From positions 1 to 64,000 of the forward strand of contig DFGI01000051.1 of the NCBI GenBank assembly GCA_002371705.1: a stretch of 64,000 nucleotides of DNA, written 5' to 3'. The position numbers and the translations under genes were made by a program. The notes beneath the pieces are model-generated. The model made no database searches and had not been told where the DNA came from. It saw only the letters and a list, made by a program, of their open reading frames with translations. Of this stretch, positions 7,479 through 16,240 are shown piece after piece (the stretch's first letter is position 1; each line of letters begins with the position of its first letter). The DNA is from Bacteroidales bacterium UBA3754 (lineage in GTDB: Bacteria; Bacteroidota; Bacteroidia; Bacteroidales; UBA1715).

Positions 7479-9929
7479 ATGTTTCAGTTTTCGTTATCAG
7501 AAATTGCAGCCATCACAAGTTCGGAATGTGAAGGCAATGGAAATATAAAAATCACTAAAATTCAAACAGACAGCAGAACTTCGTTCGACGAAATTTCCGC
7601 TATATTCTTGGCGCTGAAGGGTGTAAGCCGCAACGGACACGATTATATTGCCGATATGCACGAACGTGGTTGCCGAAACTTTTGGGTGGAAAAAGGAGAA
7701 AATTATCCGAAATTCAACGACTCCAATTATATTGTATCAGGTTCGGTACTTGATTCTTTCCAAAAACTGCTGTCGCATTACCGTCAGGCATTTTTCCAAA
7801 ATCCAATCATTGCAATAACGGGTAGCAACGGAAAAACCATCATCAAAGAATGGTTGTATTATTTGATGAAACAAAAGACCAAAGTAGTTCGCAGCCCTCG
7901 GAGCTTCAACTCGCAAATCGGCGTGCCGTTGTCGCTGATGCTTTTGGACAACGCATTTTCATACGGAATAATCGAAGCGGGAATTTCCGAAGTGGGCGAA
8001 ATGGAACGTTTGGAAAAGATGATACTGCCGACAATCGGAATTTTTTCGAACATTGGCGACGCACACCAGCAACATTTCACGTCAATTGAACAAAAAGTTC
8101 AGGAGAAAATGAAGTTGTTCGCCCACGTAAAAACATTGATTTATTGTAGCGACTACACTCAAATTGACGAAGAAGCGAAGAAACTTTCGGACGTTACATT
8201 GGTTGCATGGGGATATTCTAAAAAAGCGCAAAACCTTGTTTCATACGCATCAAAATCCGATGCGACGGAAATTACAGCTTCGTGGAACAAAAAAACATAT
8301 TCGTTCACGATTCCATTTACCGATGCGGCTTCAATAGAAAATGCGGTTCATTGTTTCTATGCGCTCCAAGTACTTGGCGTTGCCGCCGATTTGGAACTGT
8401 TCCAATCGTTGCCGCCTGTTGAAATGCGCTTGGAACAAATTTCAGGAAGAAATAACTGCGTGTTGATTAACGATAGTTACAATTCTGATTTCCAAAGCGT
8501 TAAGATAGCTTTACAATATCTCAGCCAACAACATAAAAATGCATCAAAAACGTTGATTCTTTCCGATGTGAAACAAACAGGCATGAATTTCGACGAATTG
8601 TATTCAAACATTGCCGATATGATTCGCGAATATTCCATCAACCGTGTGATTGGCGTAGGAAAAGATATTTCAAAATACCTGAAAAAATATTTGCCGACAG
8701 GACATTTTTATGCATCAACAAACGCATTGCTACCAAAATTCCACGAATTCGCATTCCAAAACGAAACAATCTTGTTCAAAGCAGCCCGCGAATTTGAGTT
8801 TGAACGATTGGTTGCGCAACTCCAGCTGCAAATGCACCAAACCGTATTGGAAGTAAATTTGAACGCAATTGTGCATAATCTCAACTACTTCCGTTCATGC
8901 CTGAATCCGAAAACCAAAATGATGGTGATGGTTAAGGCATCGTGTTATGGAAACGGCACGTACGAAATTGCGAACATACTGCAACACAACAAGGTGGATT
9001 ATCTTGCTGTTGCCTTTATTGACGAAGGCGTGGAATTGAGAAATTCGGGAATCACGGTGCCAATCATCGTTATGAATCCTGAATATGGAATGTTGTCGAA
9101 ATTGTACGACTACGGTTTGGAACCAAATATCCACAATTTTGCCGTTCTCGACGAATTAAAGCAATTATGCGCTCTTTATCCAAATAAAACATTCCCGATT
9201 CACTTAAAAATGGATACTGGAATGGCACGCTATGGATTTCAGCCTCAACAAATTAGCAATTTGATTCGCGAAGTGAAATCTATTTCAAACTGTCGGGTGA
9301 CTTCAATATTTTCGCATCTTGTGGGAAGCGACGACGCGCAATTTGATTCGTTTACATTGGAACAATTGGAGTTGTTCAAAACAATGTCAACGCAAATAAT
9401 GAACGAATTCGACTACCCAATTATGCGCCACATACTCAATTCCGCAGGCATAGAACGTTTCCGCGATTATCAGTTCGATATGGTGCGATTGGGAATCGGA
9501 TTATACGGAATCAGTTTCGAAAATCCACAGAACTGCCAGCATATCAGCACGTTGAAAACATTTGTTTCGGGACTGCGTGAAATGAAAAACAACACATCAG
9601 TTGGCTATTCACGGAAAGGAATGCTCTCGCGCGACTCAAAAATCGCTGTAATTCCAATCGGCTATGCCGATGGCTTCAATCGAAAATTAAGCAACGGCGT
9701 GGGAACCGTGTTGATTCGTGGCAAAGAAGTTCCTATTGTTGGAAACATTTGCATGGATGCGGCTATGGTTGATGTAACCGACATTCCCGATGTGCAACTT
9801 GGCGACGAAGTTATTCTGTTTGGTACAAACCTGCCCATCACAAAAATGGCAGAACGTATCGGTACAATTCCGTACGAAGTAATGACCTCGATTGACCGAC
9901 GCGTAAAACGCATCTATGTATTTGAATAA
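7479..9929 (+). CDS. murF-alr: bifunctional MurF (D-Ala-D-Ala ligase) / alanine racemase
   Basis: 816-residue fusion known in Bacteroidetes. Residues about 1-455 are MurF, which adds D-Ala-D-Ala to UDP-MurNAc-tripeptide: P-loop ITGSNGKT (near 111-118), EAGISEVGEMERL, and INDSYNSDF. Residues about 458-816 are PLP-dependent alanine racemase: the MVKASCYGNG segment carries the PLP lysine (K485), SVGYSRKG the catalytic tyrosine (near 709), and CMDAAMVDVTD lies in the C-terminal beta domain. The fusion couples making D-alanine to using it in peptidoglycan. The start lies 3 nt after the phosphatase stop, so the two are probably co-transcribed. Confidence 0.95.
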   Translation: MFQFSLSEIAAITSSECEGNGNIKITKIQTDSRTSFDEISAIFLALKGVSRNGHDYIADMHERGCRNFWVEKGENYPKFNDSNYIVSGSVLDSFQKLLSHYRQAFFQNPIIAITGSNGKTIIKEWLYYLMKQKTKVVRSPRSFNSQIGVPLSLMLLDNAFSYGIIEAGISEVGEMERLEKMILPTIGIFSNIGDAHQQHFTSIEQKVQEKMKLFAHVKTLIYCSDYTQIDEEAKKLSDVTLVAWGYSKKAQNLVSYASKSDATEITASWNKKTYSFTIPFTDAASIENAVHCFYALQVLGVAADLELFQSLPPVEMRLEQISGRNNCVLINDSYNSDFQSVKIALQYLSQQHKNASKTLILSDVKQTGMNFDELYSNIADMIREYSINRVIGVGKDISKYLKKYLPTGHFYASTNALLPKFHEFAFQNETILFKAAREFEFERLVAQLQLQMHQTVLEVNLNAIVHNLNYFRSCLNPKTKMMVMVKASCYGNGTYEIANILQHNKVDYLAVAFIDEGVELRNSGITVPIIVMNPEYGMLSKLYDYGLEPNIHNFAVLDELKQLCALYPNKTFPIHLKMDTGMARYGFQPQQISNLIREVKSISNCRVTSIFSHLVGSDDAQFDSFTLEQLELFKTMSTQIMNEFDYPIMRHILNSAGIERFRDYQFDMVRLGIGLYGISFENPQNCQHISTLKTFVSGLREMKNNTSVGYSRKGMLSRDSKIAVIPIGYADGFNRKLSNGVGTVLIRGKEVPIVGNICMDAAMVDVTDIPDVQLGDEVILFGTNLPITKMAERIGTIPYEVMTSIDRRVKRIYVFE

Positions 9930-9956
9930 CAGAAGAATAATTTCGGTTTTCCATAC

Positions 9957-9994
9957 AAAAAAGAAAGGAAACCAGCAACGCCAGTTTCCTTTCC
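9957..9994 (-). terminator. intrinsic terminator of the FadL-like gene
   Basis: On the minus strand GGAAAGGAAAC pairs with GTTTCCTTTC around a loop of about 11 nt and is followed by TTTTTTG. The tail is T-rich only on this strand, so it serves the minus-strand gene ending at 10026; MurF-Alr ends convergently at 9929. Confidence 0.7.
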
Positions 9995-10025
9995 CCAACA
10001 AAAGTTTTACGAAAATTTTCTTTTT

Positions 10026-11420
10026 TTAGAACGCGTAACTTACACCCAATGAGAATGATTTGTTTGTGCGGTCAAACGATTCTGTGTGGGACACATTGTT
10101 GAATGTTGATGTTTTTTCCACATCATCGTATGCAACGTACATGAAACCAAAATCAACTTTCAGTCTTTCTGAAAGATTTAATCTTCCACCCATACCAAAA
10201 GCATTCGAACTCAACGCATAGTCCATATCAGTTTGGAAATCAGCACTGGTTCTCGACATACTACGAGAATAACCTGCGCTCAATGTCAACAATGGAATTA
10301 CATCATATTCAAGATTTCCAGCAACATCCATTGTGTTTTTATCCAAAAAGTCTTCACGACCGCCCCAGTCCGCATTTTTATCGAAATAGTAGGTATATGA
10401 AGTTGATATTCTGAATTTTTCTGTAAGATTTGCGCCAATTCCAAGCGAAAGAATTGCAGGAATATCTTTGCGGAACGTGGAATCATCGGTGAACATTCCC
10501 GTATCGTCCTTCTTTGTATCGTTTGTCAATTCCATTTTTGTTCTGCCCTCATATTTCACACCGATATTCAGTTTATCGTCTGGTTTAAAACTAAAACCAA
10601 TAATCGGAGCCAAGCCAAACCCTGTCTGCACGGCATCAACTTCCTTATCGGCAACAGCATTGGCATACGCACCAGCAGTCGCAGCCATTGTTGGATTCAT
10701 AGTTGACAGCGCTGTTGCAACCTGTGTGAAAAATGTAGTGGCTGGAATCATATCGCCATTCATACCCAATGCGGCACACGTAGGATTCAAACGGATGTCT
10801 TTTATAGAACCTTTATAAGCATTTTTCTGATAAATAGCGGCAACGCCCAAACTTACAGCCAATTTGTCGTCAAGGAAAGAATACGAACCACCTACACGGC
10901 CACCATACAATATTGATGTTCCTGTGAAATTAATATTCACATCGTAAGCCGTAGCCGACAGACCCATTGTTTGTCCCATTTGCGAAACCATAGCCGGCAT
11001 CATGGAAATTTGTCGTTCGAACGAAGCCAATCCTTTTTCGTATTCCGCACTACCGCCGCCACCAACAGGTCCGAAACCAAAGAACAACGCAAGGTTGTTT
11101 TTCTTCCACGTTGCATATAAATTAGGAAATGCTGGTACAAACACATTGCCCTCATATTCGTGGTTATTCAATGTTGGAAAATCATCAGTTGTCACACGTT
11201 TTTGAATACAAACCTGATGGCTGTACGACAGATGCACTCCATCAGAAAAATGAGCAGTTGCGGCAGGATTGAAATATACCGCATCATCATCGGTTGACGC
11301 ACTGCGCGAAACTGTTCTTACAAACTGTGTACTTTGATTTGTGTTAGTAATAACACCACCTGCAAATGCAGAAGCACTTGCCATTACGATTGTCGAAACT
11401 AAAATTACAATCTTCTTCAT
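10026..11420 (-). CDS. OmpP1/FadL/TodX-family outer membrane transporter
   Basis: 464 residues: signal peptide (MKKIVILVSTIVMASASAFA), then the family hallmark DDDAVYFNPAATAHF near the mature N-terminus and alternating beta-strand segments ending in an aromatic C-terminus (SFSLGVSYAF), as expected for a 14-strand outer-membrane barrel. Family members take up long-chain fatty acids and other hydrophobic compounds. A glycine-rich GFGPVGGGGSAEY segment lies in the hatch region. It is monocistronic: a terminator follows and 255 bp separate it from lpxK. The substrate cannot be told from sequence. Confidence 0.85.
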   Translation of the reverse strand: MKKIVILVSTIVMASASAFAGGVITNTNQSTQFVRTVSRSASTDDDAVYFNPAATAHFSDGVHLSYSHQVCIQKRVTTDDFPTLNNHEYEGNVFVPAFPNLYATWKKNNLALFFGFGPVGGGGSAEYEKGLASFERQISMMPAMVSQMGQTMGLSATAYDVNINFTGTSILYGGRVGGSYSFLDDKLAVSLGVAAIYQKNAYKGSIKDIRLNPTCAALGMNGDMIPATTFFTQVATALSTMNPTMAATAGAYANAVADKEVDAVQTGFGLAPIIGFSFKPDDKLNIGVKYEGRTKMELTNDTKKDDTGMFTDDSTFRKDIPAILSLGIGANLTEKFRISTSYTYYFDKNADWGGREDFLDKNTMDVAGNLEYDVIPLLTLSAGYSRSMSRTSADFQTDMDYALSSNAFGMGGRLNLSERLKVDFGFMYVAYDDVEKTSTFNNVSHTESFDRTNKSFSLGVSYAF

Positions 11421-11578
11421 TTTTTAAATTTTTAGTTAAACTTGCGGGAATGCAATTGGCACGCCCTTTATTTGTCGGTACAAAATTCACGGTATTCCAA
11501 CATCTCAACAAAAAAAAGGGCTTTTGCTCGGTGGTTTTAGGGGGAAAATGCGATTTTATGGGAGTTTTGTGCCATTTT

Positions 11579-11615
11579 AGGGGTGAAATTCACACGGACG
11601 AATCCGTTCACCCCT
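11579..11615. other. imperfect hairpin upstream of the FadL-like gene
   Basis: AGGGGTGAA (11579-11587) pairs perfectly with TTCACCCCT (11607-11615); an inner CGGA/TCCG stem with loop CGAA sits inside, leaving a 7-nt bulge on one side. There is no T tail on either strand. The surrounding gap 11421-11675 is unusually rich in G/C runs (TTTTGGGGGG, TTTAGGGGG) but holds no ORF or convincing promoter box. It may be a 5' UTR structure of the FadL-like mRNA. Confidence 0.4.
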
Positions 11616-11675
11616 GACTTTTGGGGGGATTTTCTTGGGAAAACTCAAAAAAATAGTGATGATTTTGCTGTTCAA

Positions 11676-12698
11676 CTACGAAAAACAAACAATATCCCGA
11701 ACCATAGAATCAAAATCTGATTGCCCGTTACATAAAAATTTGGGCATAATGGGAACGACAAACAACTGGGTGTGCGGCAATATTTCAGCCAACTTATACA
11801 CATCTTTCTCCGTTGTCACCATAGTATATTGGGCAGCAAGTTGCGACAATTCCGCGACATCAGTTTGTGAATAATTACAATGGTCAGGATACGTTTTCAC
11901 GCACACTGTTCCACCAAACGAACACACAAAATCTATCAACGGCTGCGGCTGCGCAATACCTGTTACAAGGCACACGTTACGGCCAGTAAAGAATTGCGAC
12001 GGTTCGTACGTATGTTTGTCGGCATTTTCATAAACTGCGCCATATTCCATAGTCGAGAAAAACAACTTTTGATGCTGTATTTTCAACTTTTTCCGCCATA
12101 CTTCAGTTTCAGATTCATCCATAGTAGCAGGACATTTGGTGACAACAACCACATCGGCACGTGAAAGCGCATACGAACCTTCACGCAAATACCCCATAGG
12201 AAAAACCGCATCACGCCAGAGCGGACGATTGTAATCAACCAACACAATCTGTAGTTTTGGCTTTACATATCTATGTTGAAACGCATCGTCGAGGATTATG
12301 GCCTGGAGATTCGGAATCTGCTCCTGCAATTTAGAAATGCCAACAACACGTTTTTCGCACACGGCAACGTGTAATGAAGGAAATCGTTTTTGCAACAAAA
12401 ATGGCTCATCGCCCAGTTCTTCAACCGAAGTAGAATTATTTGCAAGCACATAGCCCTTTGATTTTCGCTTATACCCACGGCTCAACGAAGCAATTTCATT
12501 GTCTTTTAAAAGATTCACAATATACTGAACGTGAGGCGTTTTGCCCGTTCCACCGACAGTAATGTTTCCAACCGAAATTATAGGAATCAAAAACGATTGT
12601 TGACGCAGAATATTCCAATCGAAACATTTATTTCGGCAATACGTGAATGTCCAATACACCAATGAGAACGGGAACAATATGTACTTCAGCGGTTTCAC
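11676..12698 (-). CDS. lpxK: tetraacyldisaccharide 4'-kinase
   Basis: 340 residues. It phosphorylates the 4' position of the lipid A disaccharide precursor at the cytoplasmic face of the inner membrane. An N-terminal hydrophobic segment (YILFPFSLVYWTFTY) is followed by the characteristic P-loop SVGNITVGGTGKTPHVQYI (GGTGKT at 49-54), then SRGYKRKSKG and LDDAFQHRYVKP, all conserved LpxK motifs. The start codon is GTG and overlaps the sppA stop by one base (TAGTG), so lpxK is translationally coupled to sppA. Length is normal. Confidence 0.95.
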   Translation of the reverse strand: MKPLKYILFPFSLVYWTFTYCRNKCFDWNILRQQSFLIPIISVGNITVGGTGKTPHVQYIVNLLKDNEIASLSRGYKRKSKGYVLANNSTSVEELGDEPFLLQKRFPSLHVAVCEKRVVGISKLQEQIPNLQAIILDDAFQHRYVKPKLQIVLVDYNRPLWRDAVFPMGYLREGSYALSRADVVVVTKCPATMDESETEVWRKKLKIQHQKLFFSTMEYGAVYENADKHTYEPSQFFTGRNVCLVTGIAQPQPLIDFVCSFGGTVCVKTYPDHCNYSQTDVAELSQLAAQYTMVTTEKDVYKLAEILPHTQLFVVPIMPKFLCNGQSDFDSMVRDIVCFS

Positions 12699-14455
12699 TA
12701 TTCCACAATCATACTATATGGCAACTGGGCGTAAACACCTGATTTAGTTGGTATTGTTTCCGTAAGTTGCTTTACTTCAGTAATTTCCGACAATTTATCC
12801 ATCAACGACGAACGTGCATTGAAACGTCCGTACAACATTTCGGGCAAAGATTTTGATTTTGGGAATACCCGCACCGAATACGATTCCTCGTCTGTTAATC
12901 CCGCTTTTTCGGCAGCTATGCGCAATGCATCAGCCAAACCGCCAAGCGAATCGACCAAGCCATTTTTTTGAGCATCATTTCCGCTCCACACACGTCCCTG
13001 CGCTATTTGCTCCACATAATCCACAGGTAATCCCCTACCCTCGGCTACGCGCAATTTAAACGTTGCGTACGTTTTGTCGATTGATTTTTCTATGGCGCGC
13101 ACCTCAACAGGGTCCATATCACGTGAGATATTTCCAAAATCGGAATGCGCGTGTGTGTTTACTTTATCGTAGGTAACCCCAATCTTTTTCATCAGCTGTT
13201 CAGCAGTCATCGACATGCCAAATACCCCTATAGAGCCCGTCAACGTTGATGGTGTTGCAAGTATTTGAGTTGCAGGGGCAGCAATGTAATACCCGCCTGA
13301 AGCCGCCATATCACCCATCGAAACAATCACAGGTTTTTCGTTGGCGGTAAGCGCAACCTCACGCCAAATCAATTCCGAAGCCAATGCCGAACCGCCACCA
13401 GAATTTATACGGAACACAACCGAACGAATGGCTGAATCCTCTCGTACTTTCTGAAACAAATTCACATAGGAATCACTACCAATCGCCTCATCGTCGGCCT
13501 TACCCATTTCAATGCCCCCCTGTGCAATAATCAACGCAATTGATTGATTTCCAGTAGTATCTGCTTGTGCTTTTACTAAATAATCTTCCAAATAGGTACG
13601 AAATGAGATTTTTGAAATTGATTCGGAATGCGCAATGCCCATTTTGTCTTTTACAGAATTCCAAAACACATCAGCGTGGCAAATCGTGTCAATCATACCA
13701 ACAGAAAACAAATCATTGGGTGAACAAACCAACACGCTATCAGCCAATAAATTAAGAGTTTTGGCACTCACGTGTTTGTTTGCATGCAACGACGCAGCAT
13801 ACGAATTCCATATAGCATCGATATAGGCTTTTTTCTGTTCCCGGTTTTCCGCGCTCATTTTGTTGGAAGTAACCGATTCCACATAGCTTTTATATTTGCC
13901 GCACCGAATTACAATGGGCTTTACGCCAACTTTTTCCAACAAATCCTTGTAGTGCACCGATGCCGACGAAATGCCGTGGAACTCTGCCATTCCTTCGGAA
14001 CTCATTGAAATCTCGTCGCACACGGAAGCCAACAAATATGATTTCTGCGCCAATGCATTAAAATGTCCCACAACGAATTTTCCTGAAGCTTTAAATTGCA
14101 TCAACGCCTCCGCAAGTTCCTGCACTGTGGCGTAACCTGCATCAAGCACCACGTCTTCCAGCACGATACCATTGATTTTATCGTCGGTTGCCGCCTGTTT
14201 CAGCACCGTAAGCATATCGTACAAGCCAAATTTTGTCTCGTTTTCCATTCCTGCAAACACCGCCGGCATTGACGGAGTCGTCACCTCGCCTATCGACACG
14301 GTATTTTTGAGTACGAGTACGTTTTTACTTTTGTAGTCGGTAGCAGGAATTTTCATACTCAGCAAAACAACCCCCACAAACAATCCGATTAGAATTATCA
14401 CGCCAAACACTGTTCCGAACAATGTGGCAAAAAAACATCTGAAAAACTTTCCCAT
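12698..14455 (-). CDS. sppA: signal peptide peptidase SppA, 67 kDa type
   Basis: 585 residues counted from the ATG at 14455; an N-terminal extension to 14512 is unlikely because a -7 box lies at 14475-14482 on this strand. One N-terminal membrane anchor (TLFGTVFGVIILIGLFVGVV) and two tandem ClpP-like S49 domains are present. The catalytic lysine sits in GKYKS (K189) and the nucleophile in MAASGGYY (S386), as in the E. coli enzyme. It degrades cleaved signal peptides in the inner membrane. First gene of an sppA-lpxK operon. Confidence 0.93.
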   Translation of the reverse strand: MGKFFRCFFATLFGTVFGVIILIGLFVGVVLLSMKIPATDYKSKNVLVLKNTVSIGEVTTPSMPAVFAGMENETKFGLYDMLTVLKQAATDDKINGIVLEDVVLDAGYATVQELAEALMQFKASGKFVVGHFNALAQKSYLLASVCDEISMSSEGMAEFHGISSASVHYKDLLEKVGVKPIVIRCGKYKSYVESVTSNKMSAENREQKKAYIDAIWNSYAASLHANKHVSAKTLNLLADSVLVCSPNDLFSVGMIDTICHADVFWNSVKDKMGIAHSESISKISFRTYLEDYLVKAQADTTGNQSIALIIAQGGIEMGKADDEAIGSDSYVNLFQKVREDSAIRSVVFRINSGGGSALASELIWREVALTANEKPVIVSMGDMAASGGYYIAAPATQILATPSTLTGSIGVFGMSMTAEQLMKKIGVTYDKVNTHAHSDFGNISRDMDPVEVRAIEKSIDKTYATFKLRVAEGRGLPVDYVEQIAQGRVWSGNDAQKNGLVDSLGGLADALRIAAEKAGLTDEESYSVRVFPKSKSLPEMLYGRFNARSSLMDKLSEITEVKQLTETIPTKSGVYAQLPYSMIVE

Positions 14456-14474
14456 AATTTCTATTTTTTCATTG

Positions 14475-14505
14475 CAAAGGTAATGGTTTTGTTTGGTATT
14501 CCCAA
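14475..14505 (-). promoter_or_regulatory. promoter of sppA-lpxK
   Basis: Minus strand: TTG (14503-14505), 20-nt spacer, TACCTTTG (14475-14482), 19 nt before the sppA ATG. Confidence 0.55.
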
Positions 14506-14776
14506 CAAACAACGCGAGTAAACCGTTTGTTTATGTTGATGCAAACGGAGAAGAAAACAACTCATCACATAAGATTAAGCTATCTTCATTTTTTTCTATC
14601 CTTGAATTCCAAACAATTCAAATTATGTAATTCTTAATAACACTGCGCTCCGTTCAACATGACAGAATTAGGGAAAGAATAGAAATTAATAAGGGACTCT
14701 GAATTGTTTATTCAGGTAAAGAATATACATAATCGTAATTTGTATAAAACCACGAAATATCGTGTAAGATTTTTTG
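14506..14776. other. intergenic stretch between divergent sppA and the DUF6913 gene
   Basis: The 334-bp gap 14456-14789 holds divergent promoters at its ends. In the middle, ACTGCGCTCCGTTCAACATG (14642-14661) is compositionally unlike its A+T-rich surroundings and resembles fragments of dispersed palindromic repeats common in Bacteroidetes. CACGA-AATA-TCGTG (14751-14764) is a perfect inverted repeat 12 nt upstream of the DUF6913 -7 box and could be an operator. No ORF or RNA gene is seen. Confidence 0.35.
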
Positions 14777-14784
14777 TACCTTTG
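14777..14784 (+). promoter_or_regulatory. -7 box of the DUF6913-dapA operon
   Basis: TACCTTTG ends 5 nt before the ATG at 14790, suggesting leaderless transcription. No -33 TTTG is seen; the CACGAAATATCGTG palindrome occupies the area between the expected boxes. Confidence 0.55.
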
Positions 14785-14789
14785 CAACA

Positions 14790-15344
14790 ATGAAAAAATT
14801 AGGTGTCATACAAGAGGGATTAGGTTCATTGCTGCTCTCCTTCAGAACGAAATGGAACAACAGGAAGCCCAAATTCTATACGTTCGACAATGCGAAAACC
14901 ATTGGCATTCTGTACGATGCGACAAATAAAAACACCCATCAGAAAGTTTCGGAGTTCGCAAATATGATAGTCCACACCCACCCCAACACCGTAGTCCAAG
15001 CCTTGGGATTTCTTTCAAATCCAGAGACAGAGAAAAGTTTGCCCCAAAGCGTGCAGACTGATTTTTTCTCGGCAAAGGATTTTAATTGGACTGGCGGGCT
15101 CATCAAAGGTAAAGCATTGGATTTCACCCGAAAACGATTCGACATTTTATTCGACATCACCACCGAAACAAGCTATCCGCTCCACTACATTGCGTTGGCA
15201 TCGAAAGCCTCGTATAAGGTTGGACGCTATATTGAGAACGATTTGCGCTACGATTTGCTCATCGATACGAAAAAGGAAAACACAATTGAGTACTTAATTC
15301 TGCAAATCAATGTATATTTGACGAAAATTAAAGCAAAACAATAA
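14790..15344 (+). CDS. DUF6913-type conserved protein
   Basis: 184 residues, soluble, no signal peptide. The pattern (KTIGILYDATNKNTHQKVSE, FFSAKDFNWTGGLIKG, FDILFDITTE, KVGRYIEN, YDLLIDTK) fits a small Bacteroidetes family usually located directly before dapA; I recall it as DUF6913. The fold seems alpha/beta but no catalytic motif can be seen. Two bases separate it from dapA, so the two are one operon. Function unknown; the constant neighbourhood hints at a link with lysine/diaminopimelate synthesis, which is inference only. Confidence 0.7.
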   Translation: MKKLGVIQEGLGSLLLSFRTKWNNRKPKFYTFDNAKTIGILYDATNKNTHQKVSEFANMIVHTHPNTVVQALGFLSNPETEKSLPQSVQTDFFSAKDFNWTGGLIKGKALDFTRKRFDILFDITTETSYPLHYIALASKASYKVGRYIENDLRYDLLIDTKKENTIEYLILQINVYLTKIKAKQ

Positions 15345-15346
15345 AT

Positions 15347-16234
15347 ATGACTCTTCAAGATAAATTTCACGGTACCGGAGCTGCTCTTATAACTCCATTC
15401 ACCGCCGACAACAAGGTTGATTTTAAATCGTTGGAAAAACTTGTAAACCACGTAATTAACGGCGGAGTTGACTTTTTGGTTGTGTTTGGCACAACTGGCG
15501 AACCTGTCACAATGGACGAAGGCGAGAGAAAAGCGGTTATGGATTTTATCTGCGAAAAAAACACAAAAAAACTTCCGATGATTGTTGGCTGCGGTGGCAA
15601 CAACACAACAGAAATCGCCGACAAGGCTGCTAACATCGACACTCGCTTTGATGCGATTCTTTCGGTGGTTCCCTACTACAACAAGCCGAACCAACGCGGT
15701 ATGTTCCAACATTATAAAACAGTTTCCGAAGCAAGTGCATTGCCTGTGATTGCATACAATGTGCCAGGCAGAACTGGCTGTAATTTGGAGGCAAACACAA
15801 CCATAAAAATCGCAAACGAACTTCCCAATGTTGTTGGATTAAAGGAAGCATCACCTTCGGTGGAACAATTCACATACGTGAAAAAAGATGTTCCCGATAA
15901 TTTTATGGTGTTCAGCGGCGACGATTCAATTGTAGTTCCGCACATGTCGCTTGGCGCATGGGGCGCAATCTCAGTCACTGCGAACGCCATGCCGAAAATG
16001 TATTCCGATATGATTCGTTTGTGCATTGCCAACAAATACGACGAAGCTCTCAAACTTCACCTGAAATTAATTGAATTCACCGACAGTTTGTTCACAGAAG
16101 GTAGTCCTGCCGGCGTGAAAGCGGCTTTGTCAATTATGGGAATAATCGAAAACAATCTACGATTGCCGTTGGTACCTGTAACCGACAAACATTTTGATTA
16201 CATCACACGGTTAATCGAAGATTTGAAGAAATAA
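15347..16234 (+). CDS. dapA: 4-hydroxy-tetrahydrodipicolinate synthase
   Basis: 295 residues, TIM-barrel class I aldolase. It condenses pyruvate with aspartate semialdehyde, the committed step to diaminopimelate and lysine. GTTGEPVTMDEGER, Y137 in AYNVPGRTG and the Schiff-base K166 in VVGLKEAS are present, matching the E. coli catalytic Tyr133 and Lys161. Length is typical. It follows the DUF6913 gene by 2 nt and converges on ftsY, ending 6 nt before it. Confidence 0.96.
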   Translation: MTLQDKFHGTGAALITPFTADNKVDFKSLEKLVNHVINGGVDFLVVFGTTGEPVTMDEGERKAVMDFICEKNTKKLPMIVGCGGNNTTEIADKAANIDTRFDAILSVVPYYNKPNQRGMFQHYKTVSEASALPVIAYNVPGRTGCNLEANTTIKIANELPNVVGLKEASPSVEQFTYVKKDVPDNFMVFSGDDSIVVPHMSLGAWGAISVTANAMPKMYSDMIRLCIANKYDEALKLHLKLIEFTDSLFTEGSPAGVKAALSIMGIIENNLRLPLVPVTDKHFDYITRLIEDLKK

Positions 16235-16240
16235 TTCCTG

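Noticed and set aside
11618..11650. Single repeat-like copy (GATTTTCTTGGGAAAACTC)
   Set aside because: Shares only CTTGGGAA with the 23-bp repeat core and is not in tandem; may be chance.
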